Assembly (NCBI GenBank): GCA_021234535.1
Contig: CM037836.1
Location: 28,076,769-28,140,768 of the forward strand
Source: Stichopus chloronotus
Taxonomy: Eukaryota; Echinodermata; Holothuroidea; Aspidochirotida; Stichopodidae
DNA: 64,000 nt
Direction of reading: 5' to 3'
The position numbers and the translations under genes are program-made. Of the stretch, positions 1-11,463 are shown in pieces (position 1 is the stretch's first letter; each line of letters begins with the position of its first letter). Below the pieces are notes generated by a model. It saw only the letters and a program-made list of their open reading frames with translations. It did not search any database and was not told where the DNA came from.

Positions 1-1188
1 CTCCATCTAATAACTCCTCCATGTTCTGACAGAGTTTGTCGTCGACAGGTCATTTTTTAAACAAATCTGCGAGCGATGCATATGCCCGATTTGGAGTAAG
101 AAAGTGTAAAAAGTTGCGTAAAATGTATGTCATAAATATCTATCTTACTTCAATCTCACTTCATTGAGCTCAGGAGACTATGGGGTGTTCTTATTCAGGG
201 CTTTTAAGATTGTTCAATTGTTTGAACATTGTCTTGTAATAGCCGTTTTCACATTCGGTTATACCAGAATCCTTACGTCATTTCTCCAAGACTGTGCCCA
301 GGAGACTCATTGTCCGTTATAGGGTGGTTAATAAGTCCTTTGAATCACCTCCCTGGGTATGCTTCCTGTAGTTGTACTGGTAGTGTGTGAATGGAATGCT
401 TTGGAGTAGTAATAGGCCTCTTGAGAGTGAAGATCTGGGGTTCTGTCTTCGGTTCTTTTTGTTTCCCCGGAACATCAAACCCACAGGTAGATAGGGACTT
501 AGTGAGCCTGCATGGTTTAGCAATGATTGAGGCACGGTATGTCATATAGGTTGCATTGTAAATAGCCTATCCCCTTATCTCTTCCCTTCTAATCTTTTTT
601 TTTGTTTCTGTTGGTTCACCGAATCAGGTAAATCTTAGTTCTAGATACATCACATGCTTCTGCGATGGTTGCTCGCTCTTCTCAGTAACATAGGATGGGG
701 CCAGGGCTACCATAGGCTACAGTCAGAGGGGAGGGTCACCACCTTTTCAGAGATCTTTTCAGAGCCCTTTTCATATAAGCAAGAAAGACAAAAGAATGAG
801 AATAAAATGAAAGGGAAGGTGAAACACATTCCTAAGATTCTTCTATTCAGTGTGACACAGTGTTGTAAAGGTATATAAACATTTATACATTTCCAAGGCT
901 TTCACAATTTTCTAGATGACATTCATCTTGGACAAAACAATAGGGTTCAAGTGGTTAACATCCTAAATATTTTCTTTCTCCATTAACTTCCGAATAAAAA
1001 GAAAATATGTAGAATAATTGGTATGCTTTGTGACCGGTCACTAGTCTACTTTTCTCCCAGGCGATCATTCCAAATTTAGAAAGTGGATTGTCTCTAAACA
1101 AAGTCTGTACAGAACATTTGCTCTCGCACATAACTTTCATGTTATGCATATACCACCTCTACTCCCCCAACCACTGCGAATCAGCAGT
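1..1188. other. No gene recognised
   Basis: AT-rich DNA. The open frames here are short (under 80 codons), have no recognisable domains and overlap on opposite strands. I see no splice-bounded exon and no copy of the interspersed families found further right. Confidence 0.5.
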
Positions 1189-1189
1189 T

Positions 1190-1240
<51 letters not shown>

Positions 1241-1242
1241 TT
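1189..1242. repeat. (TTTA)n microsatellite
   Basis: About 13 uninterrupted copies of the tetranucleotide TTTA/TATT. It gives spurious open frames full of repeated Phe-Ile-Tyr-Leu on the plus strand. These are not coding. Confidence 0.97.
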
Positions 1243-4200
1243 GTGTATGTGTTTTTGTCATTTATTGATTGCCTGTCAACTCAAATTCCCTGCATGATAC
1301 AGTATTCAAGTAGATGGGCAGTGGATGGATGGCTACCAGAAGTAGATAAGAGTACCACGGCATCAGATCATCTCGTTTAACACCTCTGCAGTGAGGACTT
1401 TCATCAAATCCAGGCCCTCTCTTAACTTTTCAAATCCTTACGTCGAAAAAAGAGAAAAGACGAGACAAAATTTTCTTGACCAAGGTAACATATGAAATTC
1501 GTGTTTTATTTCAGAAATATCACAGCTTCACAAGTCTCGTGACATTATTCCATGTATTCTGTGCAATGTCAACAAAAGTACTGCATTTCATTCACACTCC
1601 TGAAGGGTTATTGCTTTAAAAACAAGCAAATAGGATTAAAAAAAAACATGAGAAAAACACCCAAAAGTTATACCAGAAAGAGAGAGATAAGATAAATAAA
1701 AAAAGTTTCAGGAAAATTTTTGTCTGTTTACCTATATATTTGTGTGTGTATATATGGAACATACTGTACGGTTTCCATAATACAAAAGGCAATACATGAC
1801 TATACCATGCTGATCTGATAGTAAGGTATGAAATTGAATATTTACAAGCACATCACAAATAATCAAAAACAGAAAAAAAAAAACCCTTAGACTCTCCAGG
1901 AAAAAAACGAGAGAAGAAAAAAGAAGGACGAGTAAAAAAAAAAAAAAACAAATTCACAGAAAAAGTACGAGATAATAACTTTGAACAAAGAACAAAAGCC
2001 AATTTCATACACAAAATTTCATGAAACAAACATCTTAACTAGAAGTTACTTTAATATCTTGAGTATTTGCAATATATCCATGACAAAATCTCTGCTTTCC
2101 ATGTTTAGTCTTCTGAAGTAGAACACGTTGACCGGGGTTTTGCAAATTCTGTTTAAATAACCATTTCAGGTGGACTCCAATTGTCTGTATATTATTTCAA
2201 TCAATAAACTGAAACCAAAACCGAAATATCGATTGAATTGTCAGGAACACCAGAAATTCCTTAATGTTGGACGACAATGAAAAGAAGCAAGACTCTCGCC
2301 AAAATGTTCACGACCACTGACGTTCACAGACATATGTTCCATTCCCCTCACCTTATAAACGACATTTCCTTGGAAAGGTTGAGATAAAATATTACAAGCA
2401 CAACATGCCCAGCACCAAGTGAAAAGCAAAAATGTATATGTTGCAAAATCAAGATGAGAAAAATGCCATAGATGGAACATGAAGTTTGTTCAGGTGAATT
2501 TTATTGGGGAACAAGTAAACGCAAACTTCTAGGGTCGAGAAAACACAAAAACACTACAGAAACGCTGAAAGTTTTCTCGGATATGTCTACCTGACAGGAA
2601 ATATTGACTAATTCGTCTGCTTTATTGAGGGTGGTGGTCACAAAGAGAACTTAACCCCAAGCTGCATTTTGGATGCGACAATCAAGCAACAAGGCAGAAG
2701 ATCCTGTCAAAGTTAAAACACATTTTGCACTTATCTCCTTTTCGACTAAACAATCTAGAAAGGAAACAGTGTCTATCGTTATGTAGAGCAAGACATCGGT
2801 TATAGTAACATTTCAGTAAGTTCGCTCTTGTTGAAACAAAAAAAAAAAAAAAAATTCAACAAAATCTGTATCTGACATAATTTCTCATCGACATATATAC
2901 AAACCAATATACATACATATGCATACAAATACATACCACAAACATTTCAGTAAGGATTTCTTGGGCAAGCATGATAATTATAAGTGAAAAAAGTGACTCC
3001 AAGCATGGTGTTAAATTTTTAACACTGTCGCCAGGAGCAAATGTTTCTGTGTAAAGCTACACCACAGTGCACAGAACAAAAACATCATCTTCAAGAATAT
3101 AACAAGTAGCATTTTGTTTTCACAATATTACTGAGGGGTGAGTGCACCTTGTGTGCTAGTAACAAACCATAAGAAGATACATATACCAGTTGCAACATCT
3201 GGATATTATTGGGAGCAATACAAACTCCTTCAGTATTGACATATTTGAATGTTTATTTCTAAAATCATCTTTTTTTCACTGCCCCAGTATACTTCTGGTC
3301 TTTAACCAACATTGAGAAAACTAAAAGAAATAAACAGAGAAAAATCTGGATAGAAAAGTTCCGCCATGATGACTGTGTTAGCATTAGATACTCTACACTG
3401 AATGCACTAAATAGGCGTTGGATGCACTAGCAGGCTATTGATGGACTAACATGCCTGGTGATGCACTAACATGCTAGTGATGTGCTACCAGGCTAGTGTT
3501 CGATGCCTAGATTGTTCTGTTATCTCTTGCCGAATATCTAAGCGAGCTGCCTTGTGGAAATGATAAGGTCTTGCACATTACGGCAACAATCTGGTCATGT
3601 GACACCGAAGGGTTGTGTCAGGATAAGTTTTTACTCGCTTTGTTGTCCCATCATGTTACAAACAATTTGGGCACTTGTTGGATGAATTGACCATTATACC
3701 ACGTGACAGATTAAGGTAGCCATTACAATCACAAACCTGGTGGCAGAACCACGCGCTACCTTTGACGGTGTCAAAGGTCACAAATTAAAACAACTTAATC
3801 AATAACAACCATCCTGATGAAAAGATAATGTCAACCCTAATGGGATAACATGACTTTACTTCAACTGAGTCAATAATCTAACTGCAGTAAAATCATTAAA
3901 TTGATTCCACAGGTCTCTACTGCCTTTCGTCTCTTCCAAATGTTTTTCCTTCCATCTGTGTTTGCTTTTTCTTAAAGGGGTGGATGGTTTTTAGATAGAA
4001 ATGCTTGAATTTTGTAGGACAACACGGCTTCATTGTATGTCTGCTCTTCGGATGGCTTTCTTTGTTTAAAAACACTTTCTTGACAGCAGAAATCATAAAA
4101 GAAATATATATATATATAAGAGGAATAGTATGATGTTAAGAAATATGTTTTTAGAAAGAATAAACTGAGGTATGTGATAAAGCAAACTGAGATTATTTGT

Positions 4201-7200
4201 ACAGACAGTAAACTGATATATTGAACTATATTGCACACTTTGCCTGTCGATGCCAACAGTCAAATGTCTTCAAGACAGTTACATTCCTTATCGCATAGGA
4301 AGGGTCTTGCATGTTGCTGCCCTAGCATGCAGCAGGAGTACGACAAACTAATTAACAATGTGAGGACAACACGAGATGTCTAAAACATGACATCTGCCAT
4401 CAGACACAGCAGCATACACTATCAACTTAGTAAGTTTTGTAACACATCAGCAACTTGTAGCTAAATCTTTGTATTTACAGAGATTCAGTGAAGCATCCCC
4501 CCCCCCCACCCAGAAAAAAAAAATGTGTTGGCTTCTTTTATTTTCCAAACAGTTGCTGATTTAAACAAAGTCGATCTCAAGTTTAGATCTAACGATAATA
4601 CCACAAATTATGAGATGCTTGGAAGGTATCCCTTGTCACACCGAAAAGATTAAGAGTAAATTGGCAAGCACCTGTCACTACGGTTAGATAGGACAACCTA
4701 CATCTCTCAAGTAAAATTACTGACACCTTTTCCTCACCTCCCTGCTACTCTCCATTCTCATTTTACTTTGGTACTTTCAGGACCTCAGCTAATGGCAATA
4801 CAATGACTGAATGTCAAAGATCAGATGAGAAAATGAAAACCAACCAACTATAAATTATTATTATTGTGTCACATTACCACCATCATCTGTTAAATCTCTA
4901 AATCACATTTAAATAACCCTAAAGGACCTGCCTCTTGCAATCCCTTTGAATCAATACATATCAAGTGACACCAACATCACGGAACACCAAAAGTGCAATA
5001 ATTCTTTTGTCGTCTATGTTTCCATCACTGTAAATAGAACAATGGGACAAAAAAAAAATGCTTCTAAGGTAAAGTAACAGAATTAGAGAGCAATTGAGCT
5101 TTGCATTGTCGACTTTGCATTTTCATAACAGTGAAAGGATGCAATGTTATATTAGTAATCAACCTGCTGTAGACCAACTGATAGAACTGTTTGATACAGC
5201 CTCGCACGGGAAAGAGATCAACTGCCAAGTAGCAAGCATTGCTGACATATCCCAACCTTAACTAGAACTGTATTTATATTAGGATTGTCTGCTAAAAGTT
5301 TAATTCTGCCGGTCTTTTAGGAACCTACAACAGATGAAATACGACCAACTGATTTTCAGAGGAAACTGCACGAAAGTTATGTGAAAAGTCTTTTACTGAC
5401 CTTTTCTAAAAAAATTAAACTAAACTGTTTTCTTTTCATTGCAATACCAAAAGTATGGCTTTTTCCTTAGCTAGAAAGACCACAGTGACTCCAAAGGTTA
5501 TTATAGCGACAGAACTAGCAATGAACAAGGATGTAAGAAGGGGGTTTTTACTGACAAAAGAGTCGCGAGTCAAAATCTGGCCACAAATGCATCTGGGAAT
5601 ATTTCCATTGATGTGAGAATCGCCTATCCCAAAATGGACATGACTTCACCAAAGATACTCTGACAGTAATAAAAAAACAATTTTATCTGAGTTTTCTTAC
5701 TAAATTTGATTCACATGAAAAAAAAACAGAAAGATGGGGAAAAAAAGAGATAAAGAATAATAAGATTTACAACCCAAATTCTAGACTTTGTTGCAGGTGC
5801 CCGTGCATGTCGGTATTACGATATATTTCAGCGTCAGATTGCAGCACTGGCTCCGATATGTTCAAGTTTCATTATTCTCGGTAACATTAAAATTGTAAAT
5901 TCTCTGTAAAAAGCAGATACAATAACCAGTTCACGAAGTCCAGTCAGGCTGGTTGACATGTCTAACAGCATTTACCTGAAACGTACTTATTTTACTGATT
6001 TTTATTTATTTTTGCACCTGTAAATCTGATGGTATCAAACCATTCATCTGGTGAATGGTCCATTGTCATGTGCTACTGTGAGTGTCTGCTAAGCGCTGGC
6101 GATGTTTGAATCATTCCACACGGGGACTTTGTTGCTGATCAGAGGGCCTGGATGCTGTTAACACCAACTGTAAGATTGGTGATGTGTTAACAGTTAAATC
6201 ATGTGTAGTGGAACGTGTGCATGAACGCACGAACGGCATAAATTACCAAGACAAAGGCGTGAAACCTGGGCTCACTAAGTGATTTGGACTTATGTTACAA
6301 GCATAGTATGGACTGAGATCAAGTAAGATGCTTACAAATAGTTACTGAGAGTTTAATTTCATTGTTGCAACAAACACCAATGTGTCATGATGGTATATAG
6401 AACTATATGTGACATTACACAGAACTACGTAACGGGACCGAACAATGTGACAGCCCCCAGAACTATGTGATGGCACACAGATCTAACCACTCATTGTAAA
6501 GCTATCTCCTTAGCAATGGTACAGTAATCAAAGTTTGGTCTCAAGTGACAGAGTAAAACAAAATCACTTGGACGTCCATCGATCAAACAGATTTTCTTAA
6601 CGACAAGATACTATGGAATTGATGCAATTGTCATTACAATCACACGGTGGTTGATCAATTTAATTAGGTGCACTCAGAAACATTGATTGCAGCAATCGAT
6701 AGTGCTATCGAATACCAATTATTAATCCTCCCGGTAGACTACCCGTGGTCCATTTCTCCGTGGGCTGGTCACGGTGGATCCTGCCATACTAAGAGAGCAA
6801 TACTATCCACACGATTCTGACCCCGTCCTCTATTTATTCATCAGAACGCGAAACTGCAACGAAATGACCTAATTCCACATTGCGACTATACGGCATACAG
6901 AGATGAATAAACAAAGCAATGAAGATCTGTTCGGTTGAAAGCGGACCCATGAACACATAGCAGCGTCGATATGGTTAATGACCAAGGAAGTGGTCGTACA
7001 TTTGGACACAAACGTTGAAAACAACCCACAGAAGTTAAATCCCAGTTGATCCATGGAACATGCTGAGATGTTTTTATCATTCCCTGTGTACTACTTGATC
7101 GAATGCACTTTATGTCAAACTGTGTATAAATAGGAAAAACAAAAATCAATCTTTCCTGATAATTTCCATATAAAATTTGAAGAGTGGCATTAAAAAATAT

Positions 7201-9273
7201 CTCCTTTTGAGGCATTAGGGCACAGTGGAATATTAAGAGTCAAGGTAAAAAAAGCCATCTTGCAGAAAATGCAAGTCCACTATTGCCCAAACTTAATAAC
7301 TTAACAGCAGGTTTAATCTAATATGAATATTGATTCAACTACTTACAACTTACTCAGTCATTAAACTTATTTTAGGTGTCTAATCTGATTCTAATGAAGA
7401 CCTAATCTTCAAATTTTTCCTTCACATCCCTTTGCAAGCCTCCAAATTACATTTCCGGAGGAAAAGAATCACAAACTGAGACTTAAAAGCATCCACTGTC
7501 AAAGTCACATCACATAATTATCCACCATTTCTGTTGGATTAGTGTTAATGGAAAAATATTTTACTCTTTTGCTTTCAGAAGTTTACAAATGGTAATAGAA
7601 AAAACAAAAATTACACACTCATCCCTGAAATAATCAAAACAAAGTTAATGTTTTTTATCCTTCATATTGCTAAATTAAGGTCATTTTTATGGGCAGAAAT
7701 GATTTTCTCTTTCAAATGAAGGCAATATTGAGACTGTGCCTGATGCGGCATTCTTGGAATATCACTAGGGAGTAAATACTGTTTCAATAATGCATGCATG
7801 CTTAACATAATTCAGAGTATAGATATTGTATTGTACATGACACAATGGTTTCCTATGTAACGTGATGGCCTTCAAGTGACTTCATAGTTGACAAGTCACT
7901 GCCATACTGCAACAGACTTTGAAGAAAACAAAAAGAAATGAACAAGGGAAAATTGCTTGAGAGGTAAAGTTGTACAGAATATGTACTGCACTTGAAACAG
8001 CTAGTCCCCAAGATTGAAGTTTCATGCTTTAACAACCTTGATTGAGGTGAGAGTCCATGTTACAGTGACATTACTATTCCATTTTCAGATCACAGCAGTT
8101 TGTTTATTTATTGCTTGCATACGTAAGTAAAACTCTTCCTAAATTTTCAAAGATACACCAAGCTAAAAATGCACAAAAATTATTACGTTCAAACAGTGAC
8201 ATTTGACATTTACTGTTCTAGCTGGACGATTCAGAGTGCCCGCTGTAGTGCTTTGGCAGGGTTAAATGTTTTCATGAGGAAAGGAAGGGGGTGTTTTTGA
8301 GGCTACTGTACAATAGGATGAGATGGCAAATGGTGCAATTTTTTTCAGCTTCCTTTGATTTAAATTTGTGTGAATTGAAAGCCTTATTTTGGTGCTTGAA
8401 AATGAATCTTACAAGTTGGTTTTTGTGGCTTTTTGCAAAAGTTCTATTTTAATATCGTATATATTGGAATGAACCTGTAATTTATGAAACTTAATTGTTA
8501 ATTTTCTGTCAACCATAAGTGTGGCAATTTTCTGTTCATGCTGGTCAGACACCAGCTGTCACCCCAGGTTAAAAATCTGCAACATACATAGTACAAAGAT
8601 GTGAGCCTGATGACCTACCTAAAATCATTTGCAAAAAAAAATCATGAGCGAAAAACCCTTTTGAGTCTACTACTGAAGTAGTACACAGTATCAAGTCCTG
8701 TCAAATGTAGAGTGCAGAATTTACTTCCTTTGTTAGATCATAAAATAGCAACTGCATGAAAAATCACACAATGTGTATGTGCCGCACTGTACAATGTCCT
8801 TCTTTATACGAGCACATATCTAACCACTGCAAAATGTCCCTGATTAATCAACCCATGGTTCTGTGTTAAAAGAAAACTTAATTAATCTATCAGCTTGAAA
8901 CAATTCCCAAAATAAAAAAAAACAAAATAAGACAATGGAGGTGCACAGGTACATAATAACAGTGCAAAGCTTTGCACAGAGAAACCATTGAGTTTTAACA
9001 TAAAACAAACCATGGAGCAAAATGAGAGGAAAATGAGTTTGAGGATAATGTACAGCTGAAGAGAGCATCTTTCATTCCTGCTGCACAAATCTGTTTCGAA
9101 ATCGGATGTCTGTCCAATTGCAACTCATTTTTCTTTTTGCCATGAATTGGTAAAAAATAGCCACTTCTCAGAGGTTTCAACTAAAATGCACGATAAGATC
9201 ATAAATGGTTGTCTTCTGTATAAGTTGCCAGCAAGCCCAGGCTTGTAAGTAGACTGGCTGTTGTAGTATTTCT
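1243..9273 (-). other. Long stretch nearly free of interspersed repeats; possible very long 3' UTR
   Basis: Eight kilobases with no family A-G element, in sharp contrast to the rest of the window. It is AT-rich with many short A or T runs. No open frame longer than about 110 codons is present and none is recognisable. If the minus-strand gene uses the acceptor at 9430-9432, this stretch would be its 3' UTR. A minus-strand AATAAA (plus TTTATT, about 1504-1509) is followed by a T-rich stretch, as expected for a poly(A) site near 1490. Other AATAAA hexamers occur nearer the gene, for example near 8102 and 6002. This is inference from repeat depletion and signals only. It could equally be a downstream region under constraint. 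Confidence 0.25.
3398..3507. repeat. Degenerate short tandem repeat (about 25-28 bp units)
   Basis: Four or five imperfect units built on 'gatgcactaacatgctagt', with alternating 'caggct' and 'catgct' variants. The unit boundaries are blurred. Confidence 0.6.
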
Positions 9274-9429
9274 TCATGGAAACTTATGGCTACCATAGAC
9301 CATGGTCCACTTTGTTGCAACAAAGGATTGATGTGATATCCACGGTATGCACTCAGAAAACTCTGGAGAGAGTGACAAGGCATCCTTGATCACCATGGCT
9401 CCCAGTCTGGTCTGATGAAGGACCTCCGC
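9274..9429 (-). CDS. Candidate 3' coding exon, 51 codons to a TGA stop
   Basis: On the minus strand a pyrimidine-rich tract ends in CACACAG at 9430-9432, a plausible 3' splice site. From the next base the phase-0 frame is open for 51 codons and then stops with TGA (9274-9276). The conceptual peptide begins AEVLHQTRLGAMVIKD and ends WTMVYGSHKFP. It is mixed in composition rather than repeat-like. It lies 2 kb downstream of the large minus-strand ORF, whose exon ends at a strong donor (11462). Because the large ORF stops one base before that donor, this exon is untranslated in the simplest transcript. It would be coding only if a phase-0 donor inside the ORF were used, for example near 11532. 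A chance frame of this length in non-coding DNA is quite possible, so confidence is low. I recognise no domain. Confidence 0.22.
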   Translation of the reverse strand, partial: AEVLHQTRLGAMVIKDALSLSPEFSECIPWISHQSFVATKWTMVYGSHKFP

Positions 9430-10149
9430 CTGTGTGCACAAGATGACATTAAAAAAGTGACTAAACTTTTTCTCTCTCTCTCTAAAGAACTCATAACATT
9501 AATGAATTGGATTAAAGTAACAAATCCTATCACTTATATATAGCTAGGTTTCATTGTTGAGCACAGCTTTGCCAAACATTTATGCGCATGTGACATTGAT
9601 GATGATAATGATGACTGCAAAGTAAAAATGTTTCACAATTCATAACTGCCTGCAGGTGTTCATATCCACAACTGTTCTTCTAGGGATTTTTACCATACAG
9701 GTTTTACTTGTTAATAATTCCCTGTCACTAGTCTCAAAAACAACAGTTAGTGGTTACTTTCATTAATGTCTAATTGACTTAAAGGTCATGTGACAAGCAT
9801 GCAGAAAAATGCTGGCTTAATTCAGAAGTTGCAGAGTGAAACCCTGAATGAACACCTGTCAGAATTGTGTTCTCATCTACGACAGTTTTTGAAATAAGGC
9901 TTTTCAAAATTCGATGAAAATGGGAATATGATGATGCAAAGTGTTGAATAGTGTCAGTATTTCTTTGGTTAGGCCTACATATACTATCTCTCCATTACTT
10001 AGTCTTACAATGGTAAGTGATATTAATATCTGTAAAGAGTAAAACACATAAATTCCAAATCTAAAACCTCTGTGCATAAACAATTCTCAATTGTCCTTGA
10101 AATAAAGGTTAAGTAAACAAAGGATAACATTAGATATATCATGCAAGTC

Positions 10150-10290
10150 CCTCTCTTGACATCATACTGTACATTTGCATACTCCGCCAATGTTTATTCA
10201 TGATGCAGGTATAAGGCAGAAATTTGCCTGTAAATTGTCAATATTTGATGGAATTTGATGGAGTTTGTAGCTATTTTCAATGTTTTTAGG
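10150..10290 (-). repeat. Family G interspersed repeat, inverted copy
   Basis: The reverse complement aligns by eye with 47890-48130 and with 62590-63055. Shared landmarks are 'ttgacaattttacaggcaaat', then 'ctgcatcatgaat', then 'tatgcaaat' and 'gatgtcaaga'. This copy preserves the uninterrupted 'gcatcatgaataa' site that is split at 62733. Confidence 0.7.
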
Positions 10291-10688
10291 ATTAATACAA
10301 CCAATATTTCAAAATGTCATTTTTACATCACACAACCATGTAGTATATATGTCATAAGGCTTAGACTACATTGCTTGACTATATAACAAATACCTAGAGA
10401 TAGCACTCAATTCAGAACATAACGATAAAAAAGAACAGGCTGAACTGAGACTGATCACAAAGGTTCAGTAAAACTTTATGAAGCCAGAATCAAAAAAGGC
10501 ATTGTGATTATGATGATGCAACCAGAGTTTTAAGTTTTGAAGCAAAGAGAATTGGGTTTATATAAACAAACATTAAAATAAGTATGACATGTGACCACCC
10601 TTTTTCCCCCTTTTCAAACTTATCACATACTGACAACAAAATGACCTTTGATCCCATACGAAATAGTAGGCATGCCTACCCACTGATT

Positions 10689-10984
10689 CCCCACAATTCA
10701 CCGGTATGAGTATTCATGTGTGACTACACTTACCTGATGCTTCACTAATACAGTAAAGAAATATAAGAATACTCAAGGTTTGCATATATTTCAGGCTTTC
10801 ATGAGAGGCAAAACTCCAAGCACTTTAGAAACACCTTGCTTCAGCCTGAGCGAAAGACAAATAAGGACGAGCTTAATCTTAGAAGGCGCGGTGTCAGAAG
10901 TGATTCCAAAAGCACTTTGAACGAGGTCAAACTTAATGTATTAGTGAAGCAAGGGGTAAGTATACAGAATGTCTATGATGTAAC
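10689..10984 (+). mobile_element. Family A Helentron-like element, diverged full-length copy
   Basis: Begins with a degenerate hairpin (CCCCACAATTCACCGGTATGAG), then TATTCATGTGTGACTACACTTACC. It ends with the family A right arm (TTAGTGAAGCAAGGGGTAAG, then GTCTATGATGTAA). The middle shows the 'ggcgcggtgtcagaag' and 'gaacgaggtcaaact' stretch found in the other right arms. It contains a short meaningless open frame. Confidence 0.75.
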
Positions 10985-11189
10985 TAATAAAGTTATTTCT
11001 AGATCCCTTCACAGAGGTCTTCACAAGGGTTTTGTAAGATGATCCTTAATAGTGTCCTCAAATGATCCCACAGCTGTACTATTAATGACAAATTTGCAGT
11101 ACTTATTGTGGTGCACCCAGACGTACTAGTTATGAGATCACTTAAACATTTCATTCTCACGAAAATGGGTTTCTACTTTTGACATCTGA

Positions 11190-11360
11190 AAAATGTTGAC
11201 CTTACATGGCTTTTGACCTTAACAAAATCTAAAGGCATCTTACATCTTACATATCAAATATATGTTCAGTTCAACAATATTCCCTTCTTGAGGTATCGGG
11301 TTTTCACGGTTTTGTTATTTCAATCATTGTTGACCCCAAGTGACCTTTGAACTGGACCAA
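11190..11360 (+). repeat. Diverged units of the DR1-bearing tandem repeat family
   Basis: Two degraded units carry 'ttgaccttacatggcttttgacctt' and 'ttgaccccaagtgacctttgaac', separated by 'cccttcttgaggtatcggg'. This is the same order of landmarks (double half-site, then 'ttcttgagatatc') as in the arrays at 23.6 kb and 49.8 kb. It lies just downstream of the large minus-strand coding exon. Confidence 0.5.
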
Positions 11361-11456
11361 AAGTGGTGAGCATATTTTTGTCACAGACAAAATGTGGGTC
11401 TCCAGGTTGAAAACCAGCTACTCTCAATGCTAGCTGATGGCATACCAAGAACCCAG

Positions 11457-11462
11457 ACGTAC
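11457..11462 (-). promoter_or_regulatory. Predicted 5' splice site one base after the stop codon
   Basis: On the minus strand the sequence reads TAA-G then GTACGT, close to the metazoan donor consensus. It starts one base after the stop codon (11464-11466). An exon junction this close to the stop would not be expected to trigger nonsense-mediated decay. It implies that the transcript continues into at least one 3' untranslated or alternative exon. Confidence 0.55.
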
Positions 11463-11463
11463 C

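Noticed and set aside
1088..1380. Two overlapping frames rich in Phe-Ile-Tyr-Leu, membrane-like
   Set aside because: They are translations of the (TTTA)n microsatellite in two frames.
6886..7215. 109-codon minus-strand frame
   Set aside because: AT-rich composition, no motif, overlaps another random frame, and no splice or start context supports it.
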